64,000 nucleotides of DNA from Carnegiea gigantea (taxonomy: Eukaryota > Streptophyta > Magnoliopsida > Caryophyllales > Cactaceae), in NCBI GenBank assembly GCA_029747015.1, contig JAKOGI010000178.1:850069-914068 (forward strand), given 5' to 3'. The position numbers were made by a program, and so were the translations under genes. Below are positions 25,668 to 39,700 of this stretch, one piece after another (the stretch's first letter is position 1; each line of letters begins with the position of its first letter). The notes beneath the pieces are model-generated. The model did not search any database and was not told where the DNA came from. It was given only the letters and a program-made list of their open reading frames with translations.

Positions 25668-28600
25668 CTATGTTGTAAGAACCGGATCGGACTGGTCGGT
25701 CCAACCGGGAACCGTGGGCCTGGCCGGTCCAAAAATTACTTTGGTTCGTGCAGGTTGTTGAACCTCAAAAAATCCGATGCACCTAGCTCACTTGGTTCAC
25801 CGAGGATAACCGCGAGCCAACCAGGTTTTCGATTTTAAAATAAAATCGCACCAATTTTTAGTCCAGAAACCCTAAACTCTCACTGCCTACTTACTCGACT
25901 CCTCAGCTCCTCGCTGCTCCAGTGTTCTCACTCCTCACTTCCTCGCTCATGCTCTCTCTACACCTCAGTGGTGATGGTTGACTTCGGCGTCAGAATCTGA
26001 CAAAGTGGCTCTAATGACGTCGATTAGTCTTCTTTTCCTTTCTCTTTCCTCCTCTGTTTTGGCCGGCGTGGGCATGCTTCCCACAGCCTTGACTCGACTC
26101 TCTTAGTCTCTTTCTGACTCTCTATTTCTCTTTCTCTCGAAGTCTCGAACTCAAAGCAGCAGTGCAACAACAAGCCGACGATGTGACCTCTGGTTGGCAG
26201 TGATTTCTTCATCTCGCTTTTCCAAACATGGATGTTATGTTTGACTTCTGAATTTCCATTAAATTTGCATTAGATTGGCATCTTTCACTTGGAAAATTGA
26301 TGGCCAGACTCATGATAAGAATGTCAATCTTATGAATTTGTTGATCCTAATAATATCATGGATTCTAATTAAATTCATTTGTAGTTAAATTCATAAGAAT
26401 GGGGAGGAGGAAGAAAATAAGGGCTGATGTTAGTGTGGTTAAATTCATTTGTAGGAAAACATGTATTCTAGTTCAACACCATCCATTCCAACTCTAGATT
26501 CGTCAAATATTAATGCTCAATCTATTCATCAAAAATCTGATTTGGCATGGGCTCATGTGACAATGGCACACTCTAGTGATGGGAAAAAATTGCTATTTGC
26601 AACTTTTGTGAAAATGTAATTGAAGGTGGAGGAATCCATAGGACGAAAATGCACCTAGCATGGCAAAGTAGGGATGTGGCTCAATGTAAAAAGGTTCCCA
26701 ATGATGTTCGCTATCGAATGTTTGAAAATCTTAAAGAGGTTATTTAACAAAAGTTAGATTGGCGAATGACTAGTGAAGAAGGAAATCACTTCCAATCTTC
26801 TAGTTTTTAAAAGCACAATGAGGGAGTTGCAATCAATGAAGGGGGGGGGAGTGGAAGTAGCCACCCTAAAGCAAGTTCACTTGGCAAGAGGAAGTCATCT
26901 TCTGGTCTTACTTCTTATTTTCCTTTGGGGGCTGCACCTAGTTCCTAGCATTCAATTAAAGCTTTATTGCAAAGTCCCAAAAGTGAATGCAAGTTAATTT
27001 GTGTGTAACTTTATTCTTTTATGATTGTTGCATTCCTTTTAACTGTGCTAATTCTATTTACTATCAACAAATGATAGATGCTATTGCCTCCACTGGTTTT
27101 GGGTATAAGGGTCCTAGTTATAATGATTTAAAAGTCAAACGTTTAGGAGAGGTGAAAAATGAAGTCAAGTTGCTTAGTGAATCTTAAAGAAATGTTGGGA
27201 AAGAGACTGGGTGCATTATTATGGGTCAGATAATAGGCATACAAGCCTGAACAACTTTCTTTTTATTGTCCTAAAGGGATTGGTTTCATTAAATTGTTGA
27301 TGCTTCTGATTTTGTTGCTGATGCACAAACATTTTGCAATTTATTTGTAGAAATTGTTAATATGATTGGTGCAGAAAATGTTAGGCATCTTGTCACTGAT
27401 AATGGTAGCAACTACAAAGCTGCTGGGAGATTGTTAAATGAGAAATATAGAAATATTTTGTTGGTCTCCATGTGTAGCACATTGTTTAAATTTAATTCTA
27501 TAAGATACTGATAAGATGCCTCATGTTGTGAGTTTAGCTCAGCATGCATCTACGGTGACTGTATTTGTTTATAACCACAAATGGACCTTGGGTTGGTTGA
27601 GGAGGAGGACTGGGTGGACGAAAATATTACATCCTAGGGAAACAAGGTTTGCCACCACTTCCATTACTTTGAAAAGTCTTTATGATCATAAGCTAGATTT
27701 GCAAGCTATGGTTACTAGTCCTGAATTTAATGGGTTGAGACCTTTTAGATCATCAAAGGTTAAAGCAGTGAAAGAAGTTATTCTAGATTCTAAATTTTGG
27801 AATGATTGCTTGGTAATTGTAAAGATTGTTATGCCTCTCTTGAGATTGTTTCACATTGTTGGTTCCGATGAGAAACTGATTTTAGGATATGTTTATGAAG
27901 GGATGCATAGGGCAAAAAAGACAATCAAGAAGATCCTTAAGAATAAGAAAATATTGTATAAGCCTTACATTGGAATTGTGAGGCCCGAGGTTATGATTGG
28001 TTTGCTTGAGGTTATTGAGTCTAAGATCACTGGAGCTAACAAGACTAAGCTTCTTGATGAGATTAGGATCTTTTGTGACCGCAAGAAAGGGTTTGGAAGA
28101 GAGTTAGCCTTGGCTAACAGCCAAACTGCTCATCCAGATATGCTTCTCTTTGATAACAAAACCTAATTTTTATTTTTATTTTTTTATTCTTAAAATTAAT
28201 GCGACTTTGTGGAATTTATGTAGATGAATAGTGGAGATTATTTGGACATGATTGCCCACATCTTAAAAAGTTGGTCATAAAGTTTCTTAGCGAAACCTCA
28301 TCGTCTTCGGGTCATGAAAGAAATTGGAGTGTTTTTGAGTGCATACGTTCAAAGAAGAGGAATCGGTTAGAGCATGAAGAGTTGAATGATCTTTTTTATG
28401 TATATTATAACCTTCGATTGAAGAATAGGTAACTAATTTTTAACCCTTTTCCATTGGTCTTGATGTTCTTATATTATAATGTGACTTTTAATATTTCTTT
28501 TTATACGAATATAGGTTTCATAAGAAGAAAAGACCCTACGATCTAATTGATATTGATTGTGTGGAAAGAATTGATTTTTGGATTGTTGAGGATGACCCCA

Positions 28601-29400
28601 AGAACGAATTAGGCTATGACGACGTAGAAGAAATGGTTCGTAATGAACAAGCAAACCAAACTCCTCATGACCCAAGAGCTAAATCTAAAGTTGGTACTTA
28701 ATGTATATTCTTCTTTGATAATTCAATAATTTCAAAGTTTTCTACCATGCTAATTCCTATTATTTTTAATTAATTTTGCAAGTTGATCTTGATGGAGATG
28801 ATGATGTTACTCAAGATGGTGATCATCATGATATCGATGATAACTATCGTGAAGATGATGTGATTATGTTCCTAGGGCTAAAAGAACTAGACTTGTCTTC
28901 ATTTGGTGACACCAGAGCGGAAACAAGTGGTTATTGCGATGGATTTGACTTCGGTTATGATGCTTAAAACTATGGGTTCTTGTGAATTGTGATATGTGCA
29001 AACTATTTAGTATTTATAAGACTTCTAGTTATTTATGTTTCTTTGACTTGCGGACAGTGGTTTTGTTATGTATGCTCGTTTGCGATTGGATGACATTCAC
29101 TATAGGTGGATTGTTCACTTGTTGTGTTTTGTGTGTGGAGAAGTTGGAACTCTAAGACCTAAACTGATGTCAAATTCATGTTATGTAATATTTTTCACAT
29201 TTGTGTAACGAAATCAAGGAAACCATGTTTGAAGGCAATATAAGGAAATATGTTTTTGATTGACCGAGTCATGTCGGTTCGACCCGGTTTAACTGATAAA
29301 CGGGTCAACAAGTTCGATTCGGTCCAAACGGTCAAACAGGTTGATCCATGGACCCACTCTTCCGACCGGATCGCTTGCCGAGCTGGTTCTTACAACATAG
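25668..29400 (+). mobile_element. hAT-superfamily DNA transposon (decayed, 3.7 kb)
   Basis: The element is bounded by a perfect 16-bp terminal inverted repeat: CTATGTTGTAAGAACC at 25,668-25,683 and its complement at 29,385-29,400. Subterminal regions on both sides are dense in CCGG/GGTCC motifs (for example 25,683-25,735 and 29,275-29,375), as is common for transposase-binding regions of hAT elements. The interior holds a DUF659-type hAT transposase pseudogene. A clean 8-bp target duplication is not visible beside the repeat (GGAATAGG left, AAGATAGC right), so the ends may be off by a few bases or the flanks have mutated. Confidence 0.85.
26461..28967 (+). pseudogene. hAT transposase pseudogene (BED finger, DUF659, C-terminal dimerisation)
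   Basis: Read across frameshifts, the product follows the plant DUF659 hAT order. An ATG at 26,461 follows a TTTGTAG acceptor-like site. A BED-type zinc finger follows (ICNFCENVIEGGGIH with the pattern C-X2-C then HX4H, 26,598-26,654), reached only after restoring one base in a short A run near 26,584. DUF659 begins at about 27,060 (QQMIDAIASTGFGYKGPSY) and includes VTDNGSNYKAAGRLL near 27,390. WSPCVAHCLNL lies near 27,460, and a 216-residue open frame spans 27,516-28,166. The C-terminal dimerisation part is at about 28,215-28,430, with acidic tail exons to 28,967. In-frame stops and shifts mean it cannot make active transposase. Confidence 0.85.
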
Positions 29401-30109
29401 AAGATAGCGTAAAAAGGAGGGTAAAAGTTAGATATAAAAATATATTTAATGCAAAAGTTGGTGGAACAATCATTAATTTATGATCAACAATATTTTTTAA
29501 ACAATTTATCTTTCAATTTTAATTGCATTCTTAGCATATGTAATTTTTACATAATTTATGACAAATCTATGTACCTACATAATATAATAATTCGTCAATA
29601 TAATAATGTTAATATTTTTTATATTATACATTAGAGTGTGAAAACAATTTTATCTTGCTACGTAATGCACAACTTTTTGCAATTTTAGAAGAGTTTTACA
29701 ATAACAATGATAAACTTATTTATATTATTAATAAAGTAGGTCCAACTATTGATAAAGAACAAGTGACAGTAATAGGTCCAGCTATAAAGAAAAAGTGATT
29801 GTATTTAAGCAAAATCTACTCAATTAAGTATTTTTACAATTAATAAATTATGTTGAATTGCATTGAACTATGCTCAATGCTGCTGAGCTGTGCTTAGCTA
29901 TGCTAAATTGCACTGAAATGTGTACAATATTAATGACAAGTACTCACTGTAAGTTCCAAAAAAATAAAAAAACCCAAAATTGAAGCAAATTTCAAAATGC
30001 ATACCAACTCTTTCAACTAGTAAAACCCTCCTTGCAGCAGAAGGTAGAAAAATGAGACATGGCTCAGAACCCTCTATGAATTATGTGTTTACAAGTTAAT
30101 AAATCCACT
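29401..30109. other. AT-rich intergenic stretch, nothing recognised
   Basis: A very AT-rich stretch with short A/T runs and no open frame of substance. It separates the hAT element from the MITE and the 3' end of the syntaxin gene. Confidence 0.5.
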
Positions 30110-30269
30110 CAAAAATTCAAAATGCAGTTTCAGTGGCGATTTTGGTTTCGGTATTGCGATACGGAAAAATCGCTATAATGCGGAAATCCTGTTTCATATC
30201 GCGGCCAAAACGCAATTCGGCCAAAGATGAGGCCGTTTCGTCCCGGATCGGCCACATTTTGAATTCATG
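30110..30269 (+). mobile_element. hAT-type MITE, copy 1 (160 bp)
   Basis: Ends are CAAAAATTCAAAATG and CATTTTGAATTCATG, matching the family termini CAWGGATTCAAAATG. The flanks AATCCACT (30,102-30,109) and CATCCACT (30,270-30,277) agree at 7 of 8 bases, which fits an 8-bp hAT target duplication. The interior is CG-richer than its surroundings. It lies about 0.4 kb 3' of the syntaxin stop codon. Confidence 0.75.
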
Positions 30270-30277
30270 CATCCACT

Positions 30278-30656
30278 AGAATGCATTCCGGCAACCTCAG
30301 CACATTCGTGCCCGCAAGCATTTCCTGTTCACAATCGCATTGTCTACAACCAAAATCGTAAATGAATAAGGAGGAACTTGTTACAACAATATCAATCCCG
30401 TAATGATTCTGAGGTACATCCAAAATAATAGCATGCCCACATACGGAAAGCCGGACCGCAGGGAACACAAACAATAACCAGCACCTGCATCTTCACTTCT
30501 GTGTGTGTACAATGAAAAGCTTCCAAATCCACATTCAAAAGGATGGTATCTTCAGACAAACCGCTTTCTTGATCTCATTGATACTGAGCACAAATTAGTT
30601 GGGGCAAATTATGCGTGGGCAAGCGAAAGCCGAGACTGGGGGAAACAGTCTAGCAA
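30278..30656 (-). other. Probable 3' untranslated region of the SYP43-like gene
   Basis: Non-coding sequence directly after the TGA stop and before MITE copy 1. The polyadenylation site cannot be fixed from sequence alone. Open frames on both strands here are short and without motifs. Confidence 0.4.
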
Positions 30657-30764
30657 TCATAGCAGTATCTCCTTTAGAATCAGAAGCACCAGCATAATGA
30701 AGCACATGATGATGAGAATTGTTGCACACCTTATCATGCCCCCCTGTCTCTGTGATCGTTCTGC
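30657..30764 (-). CDS. SYP43: SYP43-like exon 8 (membrane anchor and stop)
   Basis: Follows a TTCCAG acceptor and reads AERSQRQGGM, then a hydrophobic anchor ending LILKEILL and a TGA stop at 30,657-30,659. It is too short to stand out as a separate long frame but completes the gene exactly. Confidence 0.93.
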   Translation of the reverse strand, partial: AERSQRQGGMIRCATILIIMCFIMLVLLILKEILL

Positions 30765-33700
30765 CTGGAATATCAGAATAAGAAAAGCAAATTTGTTTTG
30801 ACACATCAGAAACAGTACTCTCCACTATGGAAGCATCTAAGAAGTCACTACTGGCCAACTTGTTTCCAGCTCTAAATTACAGCAGAGTAAACAGACTAAT
30901 GTAACATACATCATCAAATCATCTCCTGTTTATTTTGTCAGAGTTGCTAACAGTCAGTGTCTTTCAGGTCCAAATTCCAAAGAAAACAAACTCTCTGCAA
31001 TTCAACTGTAAGGCTACATACTTCTAACCAACACAAAGGAGGGGGGTGGACCGAAGAAAGCACACCCACTGCCAATACTTTAGGTGGGACTCAGGTATTG
31101 ATTTGGCTTGATCCAGTTCAGTTTCGGTTTCACACATTAGGGACAATAGCAAATAGATGCTTTTCCAAGCAGAAACATGGGAGGGCTCTGTCAAAACCAG
31201 TGCTACATATACTAGGACAATGCAACCTTTTAAACAGGAACAAAAGGTCAAAAAATACAGGCACTAATACGGAGGATGGAGGGAAAGAAGCTGAAGCAAG
31301 TGAAAGACATAAGCAACCAAGGAAAAAGAGGGAGAGCAAAGGTACTTTCTGCAGTTGTTTGAAGCCTTCCTCAACCGAGGCGGCAACATTCTGAATGTTG
31401 TGGTCTATGCGATCAACAATTGTACCCTGCGAGCAATGGCTAATTCAGTTCCCATGTCACCAGCAATAGCCTCTGAGCATACAAACTATGATAAGTGATA
31501 AGAACCTGGTCAATCACGAGCACTGAGAGATCCTTCATGATCTGGGCAAGCTCATTCACGGACTCCACAACCTGAGGCATAAAAGAAATAGTTTTTATAT
31601 GACAGCAGAAACCAGTGCCACTAGAAATGTAGCTGGTGACACTGTTTGGCTGATGGTCGACAATTACCTGCCTGATCTCTCTCTCCCTTTCTGCAGTCAA
31701 ATGCTCACTTCTCTTGAGCTCGGATATTTGGTTATTACTTAAACCCTGAGCCAGAAAAGGGTACGTCAGAAAATCATTAGTCATTAACTTTTATATCACA
31801 TGTCAAGTTGCAACCTTATAGTGAAGCACCCTTCTAACATTTCTGATCAAAATGTACCCCATCCCACAAAATGATGTGACCAAGCTTGAATGACCTATAT
31901 AGGAAGCCCAGGGTGCGCCACTGTGGCACAGCACAGTCTGCACCGCCGTCAGATCTATGGGGTTATTTCTGAAGCCTAAACCTCCAAACCAAACTTACTC
32001 AGATCCAGGGATTGACAAAAGCAGAAGGCTTTTTGAAGGGGGGAGGGGCGCAAACCACCACTAATACAAGTAAAACTCTCAGAGAATATAGGACGTCGCA
32101 GACTCTAAAGTAGGCAAACATACCACATCACTGAATTCATCATCTTCAGCTCTTGACATGCTTCCATTTAAGTTCATTTCCAAGTCAACACCATCAGATC
32201 CCTGTAATAGAAAGTCCAAGAAACAAACAATGACCCAGGATTAGGAAACCACACCCAACCAGAATAATGAGAAACAGAAACGATTTCACATTACCTCCTT
32301 TTGCTGCCGGAGCCGTTTTAAGTACATTGACTGTTTCTTACGGAGCTCCACCGAAAGGTTTTGGAGATCTGTAGCAAGGGAACGCTGTCACAGAAATGTT
32401 CAAAAGTAAATCATCTTAGCCACTGTTTGATTATGGCACAACACCAACAAAGATATGCATAACTAAACTTCTCCAATCCTCTCTTCATAAAGATGAAAGC
32501 ATCAGACACATCCTTCAAAACACAATCGACAATTCATCTAAAAGACCAACACCAGTTACCAACTGAACCAATCAAAGGTAGACAGAAAACTTAATACAGA
32601 AGTAACTTCATGGATCACCATGAGATGTGTACACTAGGAAATAGCTTGCAGTAAATTACAATTATGCACCTAAAAGAGTAACGGCACCAGGACCCACCTG
32701 TACATTCTTCCGAACACCAGAATCCTCAGAAGGACCATGGGCTGAAAGCTCTTTCAACCTCCTCTCTGATTTCCTCAGTATATTGGTAATCTCTTGTGTA
32801 AGAACTTCAATCTGACGCTGATCGTCCCCTCCATCCCCAAAGGATGGCATTAACGCTTTTGAATGAGCCTTTATTAGCTCTGCCATCTTTATTCGGGCTC
32901 GTTGTATATTTGCAGTTATTTCTTCTGCAATGTCCACCCATGCTGGAGGTAGACCCACTGTCAATGCGTCCCTGCCATATTAGAGAGAGATTTCAGGATC
33001 ACGTTATGGCATCTTTTTCTTGCATGCTATGGTTCAAGTTCAGATCTTACTTTCAGAATATCTGAAAGCGAATTTATTCAACATGGCTTATTTACATTTT
33101 CCACTATCTTTGGCCCTACGTGCTTTTATGTCTCTGCACCATTTGTGTACAATCTTTTCACCAGAAAGGGGGGCAATCTGCTCCTTAGTATCCACAAAAG
33201 TACTATAAGACCTTAAGTCAAATTAACTTAGTAAACATCCCCAAAAAAGTTGTAAAATTCCAAGGAAACCTGATGGCTCTTTAGTAGGGAAAGCAACAAT
33301 CCAATTTAACAAAACAAGAATAAGAAAGCCCCATTTAAATGCAGAAATCTTAAGGATTAGGAAAAACCAAGGGATGGAGGGATTTGTAGTTATCTCATCA
33401 AGCAGAATGGGAGGAAAAGGATATAACGGAAAATAAAAAATCATCATTAATTTCTAGAAAAGAGGTGAAACATAACTGCTAGCACAAGGATGGTCATACA
33501 CATTAACTATAGCCTCATAACCAATATCTCTTGAAGCAAAAGCTGCAAAATCACAGTGGAAAGATAAGATGATACATAACAATCAGGAAGTGGAATTCTT
33601 TGCAATTTCAAGTTAGATGGCAGTCTGTTTTCCATTGCCTCAAATGTAAATTTACTCCAGATATTCAGGGCCTGTTCTTTTCGTAGGTAAATTGGAGCGG

Positions 33701-36700
33701 GTAAAAGGTTGAAGTGGGTTGAAGAGGTTGAGGTGGATTGAAGTAGGTTGAAGTAGGTTGAATTTTTTTATGTGATAAATTGAACTTGGTTAAAATAGTG
33801 GAAGTGGGTTGAAGTGGGTTGAGGTTGGTATTTTGGAATTTACCCACGAAAAGAACAGGCCCTCAGCTTGGGGAGTAGGAGACGCTTCTGGATGATGAAG
33901 CATTATAATTTATAAGACAATACACTTTTAAAAAAAAGGGGGGTGTCTACCATTAAACACTTACATCTAGGCAGCTTCAAAACTTCCCCCCGCCCCCCAC
34001 CCGCGCCCTTCATCCTACCAGATTTAAATGCATAAGCCATCTAGCATTAACCAATTGAAAGGCACATTAGCATAAAAATTGGAGAATTCGACCACAGGCA
34101 ATGCCCATCAAATAATGATTTCACTTCCAAAAAGAAATTTCTTCTAATCCTTGATAGTCCTTAGATCAGAATATGTTAATACTAACTTCAACTCAATCTT
34201 CACATGTCACAACTCCTTGGCACCAGTGGTTACGGAATGATAGCCTCTCCTTACCATGCTAGTAGATGCCTAAATAGACCCAGTGAAAATTGAGCCATAT
34301 CATTACGCAGAGAGAACAATTGCTGTTGGAACCAGTTCGGTTTATTTCCTTGCGATGCAACAAAAATTATTTCTTGCATCCAGGAGCTTTGGTCTTACCA
34401 ACAAGGTAGAAAACCAGATCAATGGGTCCAACAGTAAAGACAATGGGTCCATAGGCTTTACCCATTAGTTGGAATGGTCGACATGGGTTTTACAAATTGG
34501 GGAATATTAAGTCAAACAGCTCACATGGTTTTCGTCCATGTGGTTTCAATGGTTTTTCAAATGGTTGACCAGGGAGACAGGAATTGGAGCGGCTTATATA
34601 GAGTTATGAAATTTGAGAATCTTAATTGAAACAGCTCACGGTTTCAGCTCCCAAACGTTCTATGCCAGTTAGAAACCCACGAGTGACCACCATGCTCAAC
34701 CCTAGTCACGTTTAAGGTTGTTTACATTTAGATCTCTCTGACCAATGCTGCCAAGGATCCATACTAGCTTGTTTCTGTACATACATTTCGTTCATCCAAC
34801 AATGAATAACTTGAATATCGTCACACAAAAGAATAAGATTTTGGACCTGATTTCAATAAGAGGGTATAAGTCAAGTTTTACACCAAACCCCAAGAACACA
34901 AGGGAGGAGGGCTACATTAGTTCTAAGGTAGAGTGACTGATCCAGGATTTTTCTCTGCCATTAGCATTATGGCCAAAACAAATTTTAAAAAATGCCCAAA
35001 ATAAATGGAGATAGCAACTAAAGCACCAGAAATGTTGGTAGCAACAATGAAGTTGGGAGCTATCTCAACGCCTCCCATGCCTCCCAACCTACTGTGACTT
35101 GCAAACATTATCAAGAACCACATTCAAACTTCAAAGCTATCGATGCAGATTTCAATACAAATATCACTCCCTAAGTCAAACTTGATCTTTGAAAGCATTG
35201 CAACAGCAATAGTATAAATGTGAAGTCCAAATTAAGCAGCTTACAACCAACTGCCATTATACTTATGCTATACTCAAACTTCTAAGTTGCATACCTATCA
35301 CACAAATCTTAGTCCAAGGGTAAAGTTCAACTAATTGAGAAGTGGAAAGCCACAATGGTTAACATTTTTTTCCCCTTGATGTTCCCCTAGTAAATCAAGC
35401 ACTAACTGGCTCAACAACAGAGACAGACGTAGCTTGCTTTTTTCATTACCCATGTAACCAAGTAATTTAAAAGATAAACTTTTTGGCAAGGAGTTTGAGA
35501 GATAATCTTGCAGTTTAAAGCCTAACCCCTAACCTGGAAGCAGAAGAGCCCTTATGACATTCTTAAACTTCATTCCCTCAATTTGATATTTTTCCAAAAA
35601 TACTTATACAACATCAGAGTTCAGCACGAATACTATCACACTGGCATTGCCACCCAAAGCTTCTAGGCTCTCACACAAAACCATCTTAACTCAACACAAA
35701 CTTATGGTTAGCAAGAGGACACCCCCGCCTACCATCAACTAGAGCACCAAACTTTGAAATAAGTGATGTTTCATCTAAGCAAAATCCTTTATTCATATCG
35801 TTCACTCAGGCCCGATCTCAGGAAAGGTAATGTTTCATCTAACCTTTATTCACTATCATCAAGTCCTGTACCCGAAACATCATTAGATTAGCTGACAAGG
35901 TCACTAGATGTAATCGTAAAACGTTTTCTAATCCGTAGTTTTAGAATAAAACCAATTCAATGCATCAAATAATTGTATATAGTCCCTCATTAGGCATAAA
36001 TGCATAATAACCCAAGAGCAGCCTTAAATTCAAACTGAGATGCAAACTAAAGGTGTCCCCAACTTTTTAACTCTCCTACAAAATATCTATACACGACTGG
36101 CATCCACTACTATAATCACCACTAACTATTGCTTACGAACATGGATTCAAAATGTGGCCGAATCACGACAAAACAGCCGCGTTGGAAAGGTCTTGGAGTT
36201 GGGCGATCCGCGTTTTCATGCCGCACTAGCCGCGATATGGAACGCGATTGCCGTATTAGAGCGATTTTGCCGTACTGCAACCGAAACTAAAATCGCGACC
36301 GAAACCGCATTTTGAATCCTTGAATTTACAACTTCCAGCATTCAGGATTGAGCCCTTCCATTTTGTACCATACAAGTGCCTTGTAGATTCTTACCTCCCC
36401 CCGCCCCCCAAAAAAGGAATATCAAAAACAAAAAGGACAATGGTTACAATATTAGAAACGGCCAATATCGATTTTTATCCACAACGATTAGTGAAACATT
36501 GAAACATGGGATTGCAACTACCTTCCTTCACGATGTGCAGCTGATCGATTTTGTCGCTCTCTCAATATCATCCTTACTTGCACAAGCAGGATTGCATACA
36601 TCTAGATCTCTTCAAACTTTCCTTCAAGGAGATCCACAATAGGTGGTAATTGTCCTTTCACTTAAACAATTATATCTTCTCCCCTTCACCCCGATAAGGG

Positions 36701-39700
36701 TTATCCATCCTGTGGCATCTGCATTCTGCATCAGTCTAGCATATGCCATCATTTTCTTCAAGGCGACCGCATGATAAAGGCATTCTTTGTGGCGACTGGG
36801 ATCCTTTAATACCAAACTGATGTAGACTGGGATTCTCTAATACCAAACCAATCTTAGATAAGGAAAGGGAAAGGAGAGGTGGAATTCCAATAGGATCTTA
36901 GTTTTAAAGAGCGTGAGCGCATCAAGTTGCAAATGGTCTCAATATGCGAGGCGCAAGGCAAAGGCGCATGCATCAGGGATGCGAGGAGCACTTTTTTAAG
37001 CAAAAAAATTGATCAGAAATAATATCTTGCACAAGTAGGTCATATACATGCATTAATAGCCATCAAATAACAATATAACAATTAAAAAACTCTAAAATGC
37101 TGCCAAATAGTCTAGAATACGATAAAACTATATCATTATTTTACTTAAATATAAAATCGAAATGCTTGAAAGTAAGAAATGGCCTAGAAATATATGCAGC
37201 CTGCTGAGTGCATAATATACAGAAATAATAACACAGTAAATAATAACAGGAGACAGCCTGGAAATAACAAAGCTCCTTCCATAATTTCTTTTCTTTTCTT
37301 TTTTTTTTAAAGGGAGACATATACTGATACATAGTAACAGACCAAATAATAAAAAGCACAAAAAGAAAATAAAACGAAGGAGCTCATATTTTTGATCGAA
37401 CATTAGAATCAGAAAGAGAGTGTGTGTACTCTCTCGAAGGCCCAGAAAGGGGGTAAGCAAAGGTGACCTGCGATTGGTGAACATTAGCACTTGGTGGAGC
37501 AATTCGACAGCGAGGGGCAAAGATTGGCCACTGGGAAGGAAAGAGAAAGGCGGCCAACAAATTCCCCCTCTATTGGGGCGCCACACAAGCCTCCAATCAA
37601 AGGAAATTTTGGGTTTCAAAAAAATTGAGTTTCAAGACTTAGGGTGTCCAAAATTCAGGCTAAATTTAGAGCAATTGGATGCAATTAATGAGAGCTTTTT
37701 CTCGAATTTATCATCCACAAGTTGGCTAAGTTCAAGTTTGGAGAAATTTTGACATTTGGATAGCTAATTTATCCAATCTCTCTCTCCTACACGGCCAACT
37801 GCCCTGATGCGCACAAAGCTCAGCACCTTCGCCTCAGGTGATGCACGTCTAAGGCACGCGCTTCAGCTGCCTTAAAAAAGTCGCCTCACCTCAGCCCCTC
37901 TGAGGTGCCAGGCAATTGACATCCTTTGTGATGGAATCATATTAATTAAGGAGATTTTATTAGTCATACTTGGATTTGGATTATAGACTACTATGGCTTC
38001 CTATTTCTAATAGTATTAGTATTATGGTATCCTATTCTTATGAGGAATATTATAAGTTCCTATTTCTATTAGGAGTCGTATTAATTCCTATTAGTAAGGT
38101 TACACACCTATAAATATGGGCTCTATGTACCTTTGTTGATGATCTATTACACACTATTCAATATTGAATGAATACTGATTGAAACACAAAGATGCCAATC
38201 CCTTTCTTCCCTCCCCCTCTCTAAATTTCTCCCTTCTTCCCTTTTTCTCTACCCAATCTCTATCAACTTGGTATCAGAGAAAGTTCTTGATTCTTAGCCA
38301 ACCCACATCCCAAAATCTGCTGCAATCCAACCTTTTAGGCTTGAAACAGTAAAAAGCCCCCAAAAAAAATGCTGTTTCAAGCTTTCAAACTTGCAATCTG
38401 CCATACACAGCCACCAGCCTTAACCCCCCAATCTTTCATCAACATTGTCACTGCCATCAAATCTTGCCACTGCTGCCATCACTCACTGCTGCTGGTTGAT
38501 GATAGTTTCGTAAAGAAGGTTGCTGAGGTCCCCGGTTGCTTTGAGGAATGAGGAGCTTAAGCCGAATCAAGGAACACTGTGATATTTTGCTAAAGTTAGG
38601 CCAACTTTGGTACTTGTTAAATCTCTTTCTTGATTTTAGACTTTAAGTTTATTAGCAGGCTGTCAATTATTTTGCTTGGAGCTAAAATTATTTTCTATTT
38701 TTTGTTTTCAAAAAAAGGACGATTAAGAAATGAGTGCGACGAGCGCTTTAGAAGTAGTTTATTATTTGAGTTACTTGTGTGTTTTGTGTTGATTTATTGA
38801 TGTCCGGCCCCAAAAAAAGAAAAAAAAAAGATCTTTTCTTACATGCTAGCTACAAGAGTCATGCCATTAGAACGAAGACCGGATGGAATTGACGACATAA
38901 TTGATGAACTTGACAAAAAATTGGAAGCTTTACAAAAGGGAACCAATGATGATATTTTGGAATTGGCTAAAAAATGGAATGCCAGATTGAATGAACTCAG
39001 AGTCACTTTAAAAAGGTAGCAACGAACATCCCAACATATTCGTGGGGTGAAGGATCAAGTGCAAGATCTCCAAAATACCATCACGGTTTTTCAGAACTCT
39101 TTAGGTGGTATTCATGGAAGTGTTACAAAATTGGAACAGAAACTAAAATCTCACTTGCCTCAATGTGGGCATAATGTGGCTGGTTCTAGTAATATCCAAA
39201 CTGGAGGATCCAAACTTATTGACTCAGTCATTAACCTGAAAAACTCCACTCTTGGAAAGTCTAATAGGACCCATGTTCCAAGGAGGATGGAACCTGAAGA
39301 CATTGGTCACGTTCCTAATGATTTTAGAGGTGATGAACACTTCCATGATGAATCTGATGAGCCCCAACCTTACCATTGTAGAGGAAGGTACCGAGATCAA
39401 CATTATAGGCACCAGTCACCTAGAAGAGACCAAAGCAATCCAAGGAACCAAATAGATGACGATCCTTATGATGTGATGACAAAAGTCAAGGTTAACGTTA
39501 ATGTCCCTGATTTTGATGGTAAACATGATCCTAATACTTTTGTTGATTAGTTAGACCGCCTACAAGACTACCTTGAATTTTATGGAATGGATGACATCCC
39601 AAAGTTCATTTTGCCAAAATGAAACTTATTGGGTCTGCTAAGAAATACTGGCAGATTGTCCAAAGGGAGATAAATCACCTAGGTGACCCGCCCATAACTT

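Noticed and set aside
30505..31394. Plus-strand frames of 98 and 145 residues
   Set aside because: They lie antisense to exons 7-8 and intron 7 of the syntaxin gene, whose spliced frame is complete; no motifs.
37128..37619. 163-residue minus-strand frame
   Set aside because: Low-complexity, hydrophobic or Lys-rich translation inside a probable non-autonomous DNA element; no recognisable domain.
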